From Novosphingobium sp. (lineage in GTDB: Bacteria; Pseudomonadota; Alphaproteobacteria; Sphingomonadales; Sphingomonadaceae): a stretch of DNA of 64,000 nt. The DNA is taken from NCBI RefSeq assembly GCF_027486195.1, contig NZ_JAIXPP010000033.1:62001-126000 (forward strand), written 5' to 3'. A program made the translations under genes and the position numbers. Positions within the stretch are counted from its first letter, which is position 1; each line of letters opens with the position of its first letter. Below the pieces are notes generated by a model, which did not search any database, had not been told where the DNA came from, and saw nothing but the letters and a program-made list of their open reading frames with translations. Below are positions 7,865-16,253 of this stretch, piece after piece.

Positions 7865-8806
7865 TCAGGCAGCGAGCGCAGCATCGTCTGACGCGTCGTC
7901 AAACTGCTCAGGCATGACCCTCCCGCCGAGCTTCAGGAGCAGGCTCGAAGCCTCTTCGGCCTTGGCGGCAGCGGTCAAAATGGCGCGGTCGTCATCCTTC
8001 AGAAGCTTGAGCCAATGCTCGATATAGCTCGCATGGCTGTCGAGATGCGTTACCGGCAGCCCCAGCTCGGCGCCCAGCATCGCGCTGGAGAGTTCCGCGA
8101 CAAGTTCCTCGGCGGCATAGGCCGACGTACCGAAGCGGTTCTTGAGGTCACGTCCCAGGCGGCTGGCATGGCCTGTCCAGTGCGACAGCTCATGGGCGAG
8201 CGTCGCATAGTAGTGGTCGAAGCCTGAAAACAGGCTCGTGGGCGGCATCGTGACACGATCAGCAGTCGGTTCGTAACAGGCTTCAGAGCCCTGGTGACGC
8301 AGATTGACGGGGATGGCGGCGAAGAAGGCGTCGAGCTCGGCCTCGCGCCCTTCAGGCTCGACCAGATCCAGCGTTGCAGCCGGATGGAAGCGCTCGGGCA
8401 GACCTTCGACCTGATCGGCATTGAAGACCGGATAGGCCTTGAGCACCCGGCGGGCCTCGTCGGTCTTTTCGCCGGTATCGGGGGCTTCCACCTCCTTGGT
8501 GTAGCTCTTGTAGAAGATCGCTATGGTCGACTTCTCGCCCTTGCGGACCTGGGCACCGAGCGACTTGGCCTGATTGTAGGTCATCCAGAACGGCGAGGCA
8601 TAGCCGCACATGTCAGCAACCATCCACAGCCAGAACACATTCATGCCCCGGTACGGAATCCCGCAGGCCCGCAGGGGCCGCGAAACGGGCACGCCGCGCC
8701 ACGGCTTGATCCACGGCTTCGTGCCAGCCTCCAGACGTGCAATGATTTCCTGTGTGATGCGGGTAGCGGGCGACAAGCCGCTGCTCTGTCCCTTGCGATA
8801 GGCCAT
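7865..8806 (-). CDS. ardC: ArdC-like antirestriction protein with zincin domain
   Basis: A 313-residue protein with two parts: an N-terminal ArdC ssDNA-binding domain (TQEIIARLEAGTKPWIKPW and the PYRGMNVFWLW block, residues about 18-130) and a C-terminal metallopeptidase-like domain with HExxH zinc motif HELSHWTGH at 205-213 and a downstream Glu pair near 233. ArdC of pSA binds single-stranded DNA and protects the incoming strand from host restriction. The ATG at 8804-8806 has an AGGAG site. It lies between parB and the 140-aa gene in the same direction, in the zone next to the transfer genes that enters a recipient early if the transfer polarity is as expected. Confidence 0.9.
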   Translation of the reverse strand: MAYRKGQSSGLSPATRITQEIIARLEAGTKPWIKPWRGVPVSRPLRACGIPYRGMNVFWLWMVADMCGYASPFWMTYNQAKSLGAQVRKGEKSTIAIFYKSYTKEVEAPDTGEKTDEARRVLKAYPVFNADQVEGLPERFHPAATLDLVEPEGREAELDAFFAAIPVNLRHQGSEACYEPTADRVTMPPTSLFSGFDHYYATLAHELSHWTGHASRLGRDLKNRFGTSAYAAEELVAELSSAMLGAELGLPVTHLDSHASYIEHWLKLLKDDDRAILTAAAKAEEASSLLLKLGGRVMPEQFDDASDDAALAA

Positions 8807-8897
8807 GATGGTTCTCCTGATCTTGGCATCCGGACAGTCGGCGACGGGTTCGCCGGTCAGTGCCGCAGGAACCCGCGCCCCCTCTGCTCTCCTTCCA

Positions 8898-8938
8898 AAA
8901 AGGAAGCGGCCCTCCGGCGTAAGCCGAAGGACCGCTTC
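8898..8938 (-). terminator. Terminator of the parB-like gene
   Basis: Arms GAAGCGG (8903-8909) and CCGCTTC (8932-8938) with an extended inner stem and GTAA-like loop. On the minus strand it is followed by CTTTTTGG, 35 bp after the parB stop. Confidence 0.8.
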
Positions 8939-8973
8939 TCGAGGTACGAGTGGCCTTACCTGTCAGGAGGAGG

Positions 8974-10962
8974 TCAGGCGGCCAGCTCGCGGGGGGACTG
9001 ATGCTCGGTGTCGACGCCTGGCTCAGCGTCAGTGGCGTCAATCTCGGGATCGCCAGCCTCCGGCGCAGCGGAGGCGAAGCGCATGACCTCAGGCACCCAG
9101 GCCAGAGCTTTCTCGCGCACCTCGACTTCGGTGATGTAGGTGCCGGCGAAGACGCGCTCGGCACTCATCGCGAGGTCGCCCTTCTTGACCGCAGCAAAGC
9201 GCGAGGAAAGCTCGAGACCGCCGACGTCGGTGAGCGCGTCGAGTATCACCTGCTTTGACACTCGGTCGAAGTAGTTGGCCGCAGTCGGCCGCCACCACTG
9301 CGCCATGTCGAAGCCGATGAGGCTGCCGAGGTGGTCCTGGAACGGCAGCTGACGCTCGCTCGCCATGTTGAGGCTCGCCTCGAGCGACCGGGCAACGACA
9401 TAGCCAAGCCAAGCGGCACGGCTGTCATCGGATAGCGCCCGGAAGAGGTCGAAGCGGGAAGTCGCATCGCCGCCAGCGCGCCAGCTTTCGTCGAGACTGG
9501 ACCTGAGCTCAGCGAGCGCGCTGCTGGCCGGAGCATCCTTGGCTTCGAAGCCGATGATCGGCCCTGCCGGCACTGGCGCGCGCAGCGTGGTGGCAGCCCG
9601 CGCCCGCCAGTCGTGCGTATCGGCATCAGCCAGCGTGAAGACCATGACATCGAGCGCAAGCCCCGGATCAGAGGCAACATGCAGGGCCAGGACATCGCGG
9701 CGCTGCATGGCCAGCTCATCGGCCAAGCGCTTGGACAAGGTAGTCCGGCGCTTGTCCGAACCCTCCTCACCAGCAACGACTTCGATTCCGCTGTCGCCTT
9801 CAGCGGGCTCAGCCTGCCTCTCACCATAGAAAACCGGCTGGAGTACCGGAGTGCCATCCCGTGAAAGCACCAGGATCATGCCCGCCTCGGCCTTCAGCTC
9901 GGGCGCAATGACTGGCGGGCGTGCGCGGATTTCCTGACACTCGCGTTCGATGGCCTCGATAGCCGCTTCGGCCGCCGCCACAGCTTCCTCGGCGCTGTCC
10001 TCATCTTCCAGGATCGCGGCATGTTCGTCATAGGAGGCATCGAGTTCGTCGAGCTTCGCCAGTTCCGCTTCGGTGAGCGGCGCCGGTTCGGCAGGAAGCC
10101 GAACCAGCCCTTCGACCAGATCGTGGCTGGCATAGGGATCAAGCGTTGGCTTGACCCAGGCAAGCCCCTGCTCGGCGGCGAGGGCTTTGGCCTGCTCTTC
10201 CATCTTTGCCGCCGCGAGGCTTTCGAGCAGCGCAACATCGACCCAGGATTCGCTGTCGTCGTCATCGAAGAGTTCGCGCTCGATCCGACCCCCGGCGGCG
10301 ATGTAGGCGTCGCGGCCAACGAGCCGGGCGCGCGGATCGCTGCCCCGGACAGTCCCGGAGAGGACCATTCGCCGAATGCTGTCGGGATTGGGGGCATAGT
10401 AGGCCGAGGAAACCTGCTCGAAGACCCGGACCTGGATTTCCTGATCCGAGGTGGCGCCAAAGGCTTTGGCGATGTCGAGAGTGATCTGGCCGGAGGCCAG
10501 AGCCTCGAACACGACGGGCGCGAGCGTCGCGAGACGCAGACGGCCCTCGACGAAGCGGACGGTCAGGCCGAAGCGGCGGGAAATATCTTCGACAGTCGCA
10601 CCACCTGCGACAAGCGCGGCAAAGGCCTGGGCTTCATCGGCTGGGTTCATGGCGAGGCGGTGGAAGTTTTCTGCAAGGCTGGTCTCGACCGCGGCTTCAG
10701 CGCTGTCCTCGAGCACGAGGCACGTGACTTCGTGATCGCGGGCGAGGATCTTTTCGTCCGCTAGTGCAAACATCGCAGATCGGCGGCGCTCGCCGGCTTC
10801 GACCTCGAACTTGCCCTTCGCAGCAGGCCGGACAATGAGATTCTGCAATAGTCCATGGGCTGCGATGCTGGCTTTGAGCTCGGCATCGGCAGCTCGATCA
10901 CTGTGACGGCGGACATTGCGGGGAGACTGAACGAGTTTGTTCAGCGGGATCGACTTGATCAT
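8974..10962 (-). CDS. parB: ParB/Spo0J-like partition or regulatory protein
   Basis: A 662-residue protein, about twice the size of chromosomal ParB. The N-terminus is a ParB nuclease-like domain (IPLNKLVQSPRNVRR, then AHGLLQNLIVRP and the VEAGERRRSAMFAL CTP-binding block), followed by a KorB-type helix-turn-helix (VEDISRRFGLTVRFVEGRLRL, about 125-150). The long C-terminal part is helical and acidic and is typical of element-encoded versions. No ParA partner sits beside it, so it may act in regulation or DNA protection rather than partition. I place the start at the ATG 10960-10962, eight bases after AGGAG; the extended frame would begin with GTG. Confidence 0.9.
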   Translation of the reverse strand: MIKSIPLNKLVQSPRNVRRHSDRAADAELKASIAAHGLLQNLIVRPAAKGKFEVEAGERRRSAMFALADEKILARDHEVTCLVLEDSAEAAVETSLAENFHRLAMNPADEAQAFAALVAGGATVEDISRRFGLTVRFVEGRLRLATLAPVVFEALASGQITLDIAKAFGATSDQEIQVRVFEQVSSAYYAPNPDSIRRMVLSGTVRGSDPRARLVGRDAYIAAGGRIERELFDDDDSESWVDVALLESLAAAKMEEQAKALAAEQGLAWVKPTLDPYASHDLVEGLVRLPAEPAPLTEAELAKLDELDASYDEHAAILEDEDSAEEAVAAAEAAIEAIERECQEIRARPPVIAPELKAEAGMILVLSRDGTPVLQPVFYGERQAEPAEGDSGIEVVAGEEGSDKRRTTLSKRLADELAMQRRDVLALHVASDPGLALDVMVFTLADADTHDWRARAATTLRAPVPAGPIIGFEAKDAPASSALAELRSSLDESWRAGGDATSRFDLFRALSDDSRAAWLGYVVARSLEASLNMASERQLPFQDHLGSLIGFDMAQWWRPTAANYFDRVSKQVILDALTDVGGLELSSRFAAVKKGDLAMSAERVFAGTYITEVEVREKALAWVPEVMRFASAAPEAGDPEIDATDAEPGVDTEHQSPRELAA

Positions 10963-11245
10963 GGGACACACTCCTGATTGTGAGCCCGGTGCATCGACCT
11001 TCGACGCCCAACTGGCTCAATCAGGGCAAAGCCCACTCCCCTCTAATGCGTTCGCAGCGGATATCCTTTAAGCGCGGGGCAATGGCGAATGACTATACTT
11101 GGGGCAATCTGGACTGTCCGCTAAGGGTAGCGATCAGGCGGAAGCGGACGTTCCGAACATTCCCTCGTCAGCGTAAGCGTTCCCAGTGCCGCTCAACGCT
11201 GCCGCCGATCGAGGCAAGCACCCACACCGCACCAGGATTGAGGTA

Positions 11246-12154
11246 TTAGTCGCACTCAATATTCCTCATCTTTCGCTCGACAACCCGTTGCTTAGCTTGT
11301 GTTCTTGCTTGTTCAATAGCCTGATGTACCTCACTCAAATTCTGAAGACATATCTGGGCACGGGCGGGAGGAAGATCGGTGAGATCGAGGTTCATCCGCC
11401 TGATGAAGTAGTAAGCCATGGACAGCCGCACTTCGATTTCACGCCTTCCACCCTCCATTGCGTAGTCGCGCTGGATGGCCAGGCTCTGCTCCTGCGTGAG
11501 TCCGGCGTGAGGACGAAGGTCCAAGGTGATCTTCCTGTTCCACTCCAGATCGTCAGCGGGATCGAAATCTGCCTTGGGGCCCGCATCGATTTTGTCGATG
11601 CGCGTCAGGACGAAGTCCCGAAAGTCGTCGCGATCGCAAGCCCATGCGCGAACATGCCAACGATATCCGTCGAAGGCGAGGGCATGGGGCGCTATCTGCC
11701 TTGTGCGTGAGTTGGTGAGCGACTGGTATCGGACCTCCACGCACTGTTTGGTCCGGATGGCGTTGAGGATCAGGCGCAGGCATTCGGCATCAACATGCCT
11801 GGCGATGTCCGGCGCCATATCTATTGACGGCATGTCGCGGAACCAGACTTCGCGCCGCGGTAAGGCCCCGGTCAGTAGCGCACGCAGTTGAATGAGCAAG
11901 CGGTCGGCGGACGCCTTCAGGAAGGATGGCTTGATATCGGGGGTGGGCCTAAACGACCGGCTTGTGCCATCATACTCAATGTTGTCACCGGCCAGTTCAC
12001 GATATCGCCGGAGATCGACTGATGCCTGCGGCGTTGAGATTTCGAACGTTTCCTCCAGGTCGCTCCGGTTCAGCGCTCCTTCCCAGAACAGCTTCCATTC
12101 GATGAACTCGAAACGGCGGGTCTGCGTCCAGGGGCGCTTTTCGTCCTCGACCAT
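11246..12154 (-). CDS. capW: CapW-type WYL-domain transcriptional repressor of CBASS
   Basis: A 302-residue regulator. Residues about 1-75 form a winged helix-turn-helix (RRFEFIEWKLFWEGALNRSDLEETF), 120-200 the WYL ligand-binding domain (CVEVRYQSLTN; APHALAFDGYRWHVRAW), and the rest the C-terminal WCX extension. This wHTH-WYL-WCX order is that of CapW/BrxR repressors found beside CBASS and BREX. It is transcribed divergently from the CBASS operon with 118 bp between the two start codons, and a palindrome lies across the CBASS promoter, consistent with repression that is relieved by a nucleic-acid ligand during infection. An AAGGA site precedes the ATG. Confidence 0.85.
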   Translation of the reverse strand: MVEDEKRPWTQTRRFEFIEWKLFWEGALNRSDLEETFEISTPQASVDLRRYRELAGDNIEYDGTSRSFRPTPDIKPSFLKASADRLLIQLRALLTGALPRREVWFRDMPSIDMAPDIARHVDAECLRLILNAIRTKQCVEVRYQSLTNSRTRQIAPHALAFDGYRWHVRAWACDRDDFRDFVLTRIDKIDAGPKADFDPADDLEWNRKITLDLRPHAGLTQEQSLAIQRDYAMEGGRREIEVRLSMAYYFIRRMNLDLTDLPPARAQICLQNLSEVHQAIEQARTQAKQRVVERKMRNIECD

Positions 12155-12166
12155 GTGTATAGTTCC

Positions 12167-12195
12167 TTGACGGGTATAGTTACGATACCCATATT
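12167..12195 (+). promoter_or_regulatory. CBASS promoter with overlapping CapW-type operator
   Basis: The -35 hexamer TTGACG (12167-12172) and -10-like CATATT (12190-12195) are 17 bp apart. The palindrome GGGTAT-agttacg-ATACCC at 12172-12190 fills the spacer exactly. A direct repeat GTATAGTT occurs at 12157-12164 and 12174-12181, so two half-sites face the capW start as well. A protein bound here would block RNA polymerase for the CBASS operon and could autoregulate capW. Confidence 0.65.
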
Positions 12196-12272
12196 GTTTC
12201 TAGCGGGTCGGCAACCCGAGTCGCGCATCTGACCGCCCGCGTCAAGGACGGAGGGCTTCCGGAGACGATTCG

Positions 12273-13238
12273 ATGAGCCGAGACCATGTTGGGCATCGCG
12301 ATATTGTGCGCTTTGCCGAAGAGCGAGTGAACCTCCCGCAGGACAAGGCGCAGGAATATCGCGCGCAGGCGAGGCGGCTTCGCGAGAAGCTGGAAGCATA
12401 TGTTGATGAGCATCCCGATTTCACGCTGCGGAAGATGATGCTTTCGGGCAGTCTGGCGAAGGGCACCGCCCTGCGCTCGCTTAACGACATCGACGTGGCC
12501 TGCTACATCAGTGGTGCTGACGCGCCGCATTCCGTCAGCGCGCTCCTGACCTACCTGGCGGAGCGCCTCCGGAAGGCATTCCCGAATTTCTCTCCGGATC
12601 AGGTTCAGCCTCAGACCTATTCGGTCACCGTGTCCTTCCGGGGATCCGGACTGGATGTGGACGTCGTGCCGATCCTCTATGACGGGGATGCACAGTGGTA
12701 TGGCAACCTAGTCAGCCAGGAGGACGGCTCCTTCCTGAGGACCAGCATCCCTCTCCACCTCGAGTTCGCCGGGAAGCGCAAGAAGGCGCAGGAGAAGCAT
12801 TTCGCCCAAGTCGTCCGGCTGGTGAAGTTCTGGGCGAGGCGCCAGAAGCAGGAGCGCGACGGCTTCCGCTTCAAGTCGTTCATGATCGAGATGATCATGG
12901 CCAAGCTTTGCGATGACGGGCTGGACCTCTCGGACTATCCCGAGGCCCTGCAGCACTTCTTCACCTACATCGCGACCAGCGGGTTGAAGGATCGCATTGC
13001 CTTCTCCGACTATTACCCTCTTTCCAGCATCGGCACGTTCTACGATCCCATGCGGATCATCGACCCGGTAAACGCCGAAAACAACGTATCGCGGCTCTAC
13101 ACCTCGGCGAACATGGACGAGATCGTGGATGCCGCGCTGGACGCCGGCGACGCCATCGATGCCGCATTGGCGGCTCCCACCAAGCAGTTGACCGTCGGCT
13201 ATTGGCAGAAGGTCTTTGGCTCCACCTTCCAGGTCTGA
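12273..13238 (+). CDS. cdnC: CBASS CD-NTase (CdnC-like cyclic oligonucleotide synthase)
   Basis: A 321-residue nucleotidyltransferase that on phage sensing would make a cyclic oligonucleotide second messenger. The polymerase-beta signature GSLAKGTAL (59-67) is followed by the catalytic aspartates DID (72-74) and the third aspartate in LDVDVVPI (128-135). The C-terminal OAS-like helical domain ends in the LTVGYWQKVFG segment. The partner set (HORMA, TRIP13, NucC) and close resemblance to the E. coli MS115-1 enzyme point to clade C, whose product there is cyclic tri-AMP. The ATG has a GGAG site. It is the first gene of a four-gene operon with gaps of 9 bp or overlaps. Confidence 0.93.
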   Translation: MSRDHVGHRDIVRFAEERVNLPQDKAQEYRAQARRLREKLEAYVDEHPDFTLRKMMLSGSLAKGTALRSLNDIDVACYISGADAPHSVSALLTYLAERLRKAFPNFSPDQVQPQTYSVTVSFRGSGLDVDVVPILYDGDAQWYGNLVSQEDGSFLRTSIPLHLEFAGKRKKAQEKHFAQVVRLVKFWARRQKQERDGFRFKSFMIEMIMAKLCDDGLDLSDYPEALQHFFTYIATSGLKDRIAFSDYYPLSSIGTFYDPMRIIDPVNAENNVSRLYTSANMDEIVDAALDAGDAIDAALAAPTKQLTVGYWQKVFGSTFQV

Positions 13239-13247
13239 GAGGTCACG

Positions 13248-13760
13248 ATGTCCAGCTATAGCTATACGGAAAGCACGACCTTCACCGTGACGCATGCGCG
13301 CCACATGGCAGCCAAGATCGCAACCGACCTGAAGCGGATGCAGCGGCTCTATGGGCAACCTTACGACTGGCAGATCACTCAATTCGAGCAGGAGGCGGTC
13401 GCGATGATGAAGGCCGGGTATTTGGCTGACGTCACCTACGGCTTCAAGCGCAATGGGCAGTGGATCGAGCCGACCCTCAAGTATGCAGCGCGGGACTTGG
13501 CGGGGGCATCTGCGGGCGATGATGATCCTGGGCGGGTATTGCCTGGCAAAGACATATCCGGCGCGACATTTGGCAGCTTCATGAACTACTCAATGGCCTA
13601 TTTCCTGCTTTCCGACAGCGAAAAGACGAAGTTTGAAGGCGATCTCCCCGTCCAGCGCACGACGGGGTCTGAGCCGACGATTAATGGGTATCTTGCCTCC
13701 GATCGCACCTACTCCGCTGGTGGCCGAGCTCTCGATCGTTCCAGCGTGAGGAGCTACTGA
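13248..13760 (+). CDS. cap7: CBASS HORMA-domain protein (Cap7)
   Basis: A 170-residue bacterial HORMA protein. The N-terminal SYTESTTFTVTHARHMAAKI and the TYGFKRNGQWIEPTLKYAA strand pair match the bacterial HORMA1 family found in type III CBASS. In the characterised systems the closed HORMA, bound to a closure peptide, activates the CD-NTase. The C-terminal part after residue 140 (TTGSEPTINGYLASDRTYSAGG) would correspond to the safety-belt segment. It begins 9 bp after cdnC, and its TGA overlaps the ATG of the next gene. There is only one HORMA gene here, so this is the single-HORMA form of type III. Confidence 0.9.
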   Translation: MSSYSYTESTTFTVTHARHMAAKIATDLKRMQRLYGQPYDWQITQFEQEAVAMMKAGYLADVTYGFKRNGQWIEPTLKYAARDLAGASAGDDDPGRVLPGKDISGATFGSFMNYSMAYFLLSDSEKTKFEGDLPVQRTTGSEPTINGYLASDRTYSAGGRALDRSSVRSY

Positions 13761-14713
13761 TGCAAAATATGCCGAGTCTCGACGAACTGTTCGAGCGTCG
13801 CCAGACATATCCCGACTTTGATCCCCAGGAACGGCTTGCGCGCCTGGTCGGTCTGGATGATCAGAAGTCACGGCTGGCCAAGATCCTTGGCCTGCTGGTG
13901 AATCCGCAAGGATTGGAGCGCTGGGCGGAGAAGTTCGTAAAGGGCGATGCCAAGCCCATGCTCGACGCCGTACTGCGTCGTCCGCCGCTTGTCGTTCTTG
14001 CTGGCGACGTCGGTTCCGGCAAGACGGAGCTCGCGGAAACCATCGGTGACAAGGTCGCGAGGCAGGAAGGGATCGAGATCACCCTCTACCCTCTCAGTCT
14101 GGCGACCCGCGGGCAGGGCCGCGTGGGCGAGATGACGCAGCTTCTCTCTGCTGCGTTCGAGCACACGGTTCAGGCTGCCACGCGCCTGAAGGCATCGGGC
14201 AAGGCCAAGGGTGGCATCATCCTGTTGGTCGACGAGGCTGACGCCTTGGCGCAGTCGCGCGAGGCGGCGCAGATGCACCACGAGGATCGCGCCGGGGTGA
14301 ACGCCTTCATCCGCGGCATCGACCGGCTCGCCAACCTTCGCCTGCCCGCGGCTGTCATCATGTGCACCAACAGGCTGAACGCACTCGACCCGGCGGTCCG
14401 AAGGCGAGCGGCGGATGTCATGGCCTTCGCGCGGCCGAACGACGAGCAGCGCTTCCACATCCTATCCATGCGACTGGGCGGCTTGGGATTCACGCAGCCC
14501 CAGATCCACGAGTTGGTCGTCTCGACCGGCGCTGCACAGGGAAAGCCAGGGTTCACCTTCTCCGACATCACCCAACGCCTGCTCCCTGCAATAGCACTGG
14601 ATGCCTATCCGGACCGGCCCATCGAGGCCACCCGCGCACTACAGATCGCGAAGGGTATGACCGCGACACCTCCGTTCCGTGACGAGGTGCAGACATCAGG
14701 AGCTTTGAAATGA
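13760..14713 (+). CDS. cap6: CBASS TRIP13-like AAA+ ATPase (Cap6)
   Basis: A 317-residue AAA+ ATPase that opens the closed HORMA protein and so switches the CD-NTase off. Walker A GDVGSGKT is at 82-89, Walker B LLVDEAD at 155-161, and the sensor/arginine region reads CTNRLNALDPAVRRRAADV. It begins on the last base of the HORMA stop and its own stop overlaps the ATG of nucC (ATGA), indicating translational coupling. The length is usual for the family. Confidence 0.93.
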   Translation: MQNMPSLDELFERRQTYPDFDPQERLARLVGLDDQKSRLAKILGLLVNPQGLERWAEKFVKGDAKPMLDAVLRRPPLVVLAGDVGSGKTELAETIGDKVARQEGIEITLYPLSLATRGQGRVGEMTQLLSAAFEHTVQAATRLKASGKAKGGIILLVDEADALAQSREAAQMHHEDRAGVNAFIRGIDRLANLRLPAAVIMCTNRLNALDPAVRRRAADVMAFARPNDEQRFHILSMRLGGLGFTQPQIHELVVSTGAAQGKPGFTFSDITQRLLPAIALDAYPDRPIEATRALQIAKGMTATPPFRDEVQTSGALK

Positions 14714-15441
14714 CCTGGTCCATCCAAACGCTGCTGTCGGAACTCCATGACGACATTCAGGATCGGCTCGCACGGGCGCGAAAGGCTTTTGGCCATCCCG
14801 GCACCAAGGGAGATGCCAGCGAGTCGGTGTGGCTGGAGCTGTTGGAGACCTATCTGCCCCAACGCTATCAGGCGACTTCGGCGCATGTTGTCGATAGTGA
14901 TGGCAAGTTCAGCGAACAGATCGACGTGGTCGTCTTCGATCGGCAGTATTCGCCCTTCATCTTTAATTTTCAGGGCCAGAAGGTGATTCCCGCTGAGAGC
15001 GTCTATGGCGTCTTCGAGGCGAAGCAGTCGATCAACGCCGAGCATGTCGCCTATGCTAGAAAGAAGGTGGCCAGCGTCCGGCGTCTGCATCGCACCAGCC
15101 TACCGATTCCCCATGCAGGCGGCACCTATCCGGCCAAGCCGCTACAGCATATTATCGGTGGTCTGCTGACTCTGGAAAGTGACTGGAGTCCAGGGCTGGG
15201 AGAGCCATTGACCAATGCGTTAGCGACGGTTGGGAGCGACGACCGTCTCGACCTGGGCTGCGTCGCGGCGCATGGCATCTTCTCCTGTGACAACGATGGG
15301 TGCGGCACGCTCACGCCCATTGGCAAGCCGGCCACTGCGTTTCTGTTCGAGCTAATCGCGCGGCTGCAGGAAAAGGCTACCGTGCCGATGATCGATGTAA
15401 GAGCTTACGCCCGCTGGCTCGATGTTGATCTGCCAGTATGA
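14710..15441 (+). CDS. nucC: CBASS effector NucC endonuclease
   Basis: A 243-residue restriction-like DNase activated by cyclic tri-AMP; two trimers then join and degrade all DNA in the cell. The PD-(D/E)xK residues are visible as D72 (EQIDVVVFD), E103 and K105 (VYGVFEAKQ), matching the catalytic set of E. coli NucC. The allosteric-pocket and trimer segment RRLHRTSLPIPHAGGTYPAK is also intact, and the family-diagnostic N-terminus ARARKAFGHPGTKGDASE is present. All catalytic residues are kept, so the system looks functional. It is the last gene of the operon. Confidence 0.95.
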   Translation: MTWSIQTLLSELHDDIQDRLARARKAFGHPGTKGDASESVWLELLETYLPQRYQATSAHVVDSDGKFSEQIDVVVFDRQYSPFIFNFQGQKVIPAESVYGVFEAKQSINAEHVAYARKKVASVRRLHRTSLPIPHAGGTYPAKPLQHIIGGLLTLESDWSPGLGEPLTNALATVGSDDRLDLGCVAAHGIFSCDNDGCGTLTPIGKPATAFLFELIARLQEKATVPMIDVRAYARWLDVDLPV

Positions 15442-15675
15442 GTGCATCAATATTAATAGGCAGCCAGCTTGTAGCGGCACCTTGGCTCAGACGTACGCGT
15501 AGAAGCGGATGGGTCGGAACGTTTCGCCCTCACGGGTCGAGTTAACAACCGGCAGCTATCAGGAACCTGAAGCGGCGGTCTGAATGCCTGGAAGCAAGGC
15601 GATTTTTGCCATTTCAGCGGTGAGGCCGGCAGCTTCGGTGGACGCGCTGGACACCGAGCATTATCGTGGTCCGCC

Positions 15676-16188
15676 ATGCTCCGCCTCCATTGCACCAAGA
15701 AACTGCTTGATCGGATCAAACCGGAAATCGTTGCCCCTGGGCAAAGCGACACCGCCCTGGGCAATTGGTATGCCACGGTGCTGTTCTGGAAGCCGCAAGT
15801 CGCTTTGCTGGTTTCTGAGCGCACGCTGCTTCCTGTGCTTATGCCTCTGGCCCCAGCGGCCTCGTTTGCTCGAAGATTCCCCGCACAATTGGCGCTGGTT
15901 CTGAAGGAGCACGGCGTCTCATCTGAATTCATTGCCCAGGAAGTCTGGCGGATGGACCAGGTCCGGTACGCAAAGACTGCGAACCGGAGCGTCGTGGGCA
16001 TCCTCAATGAGTTCGTTAAGCAGGCCGAATTCTGGCTGGCCGCCTATGCCTATGAAAAGGGTGATGATGACGACCTCCTAGCGATTTCGGCCAAGCTTGC
16101 GGAGACGCCATGTAGCCCGCTGTACAAGGGCCCAGTTTCGCCGGACAAAGCCCTTCATGAAATCGTGAAGGCTGGTACGCAGACTTGA
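15676..16188 (+). CDS. DUF6933 family protein downstream of CBASS
   Basis: A 170-residue protein opening MLRLHCTKKLLDRIK, then LGNWYATVLFWKPQVALLVSERTLLPVLMP, the features of DUF6933. The function is unknown. The gene starts 234 bp after nucC on the same strand, with only a weak ribosome site. Proteins of this family are common near element and defence genes; whether it belongs to the CBASS module is not shown. The 15442-15675 gap holds nothing I recognise. Confidence 0.8.
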   Translation: MLRLHCTKKLLDRIKPEIVAPGQSDTALGNWYATVLFWKPQVALLVSERTLLPVLMPLAPAASFARRFPAQLALVLKEHGVSSEFIAQEVWRMDQVRYAKTANRSVVGILNEFVKQAEFWLAAYAYEKGDDDDLLAISAKLAETPCSPLYKGPVSPDKALHEIVKAGTQT

Positions 16189-16253
16189 GTCTTTTGGCCG
16201 GACACTGTGCTCCCAGATTCTACAACACTCGGCCAGAAGCCCAACTCATGCGG

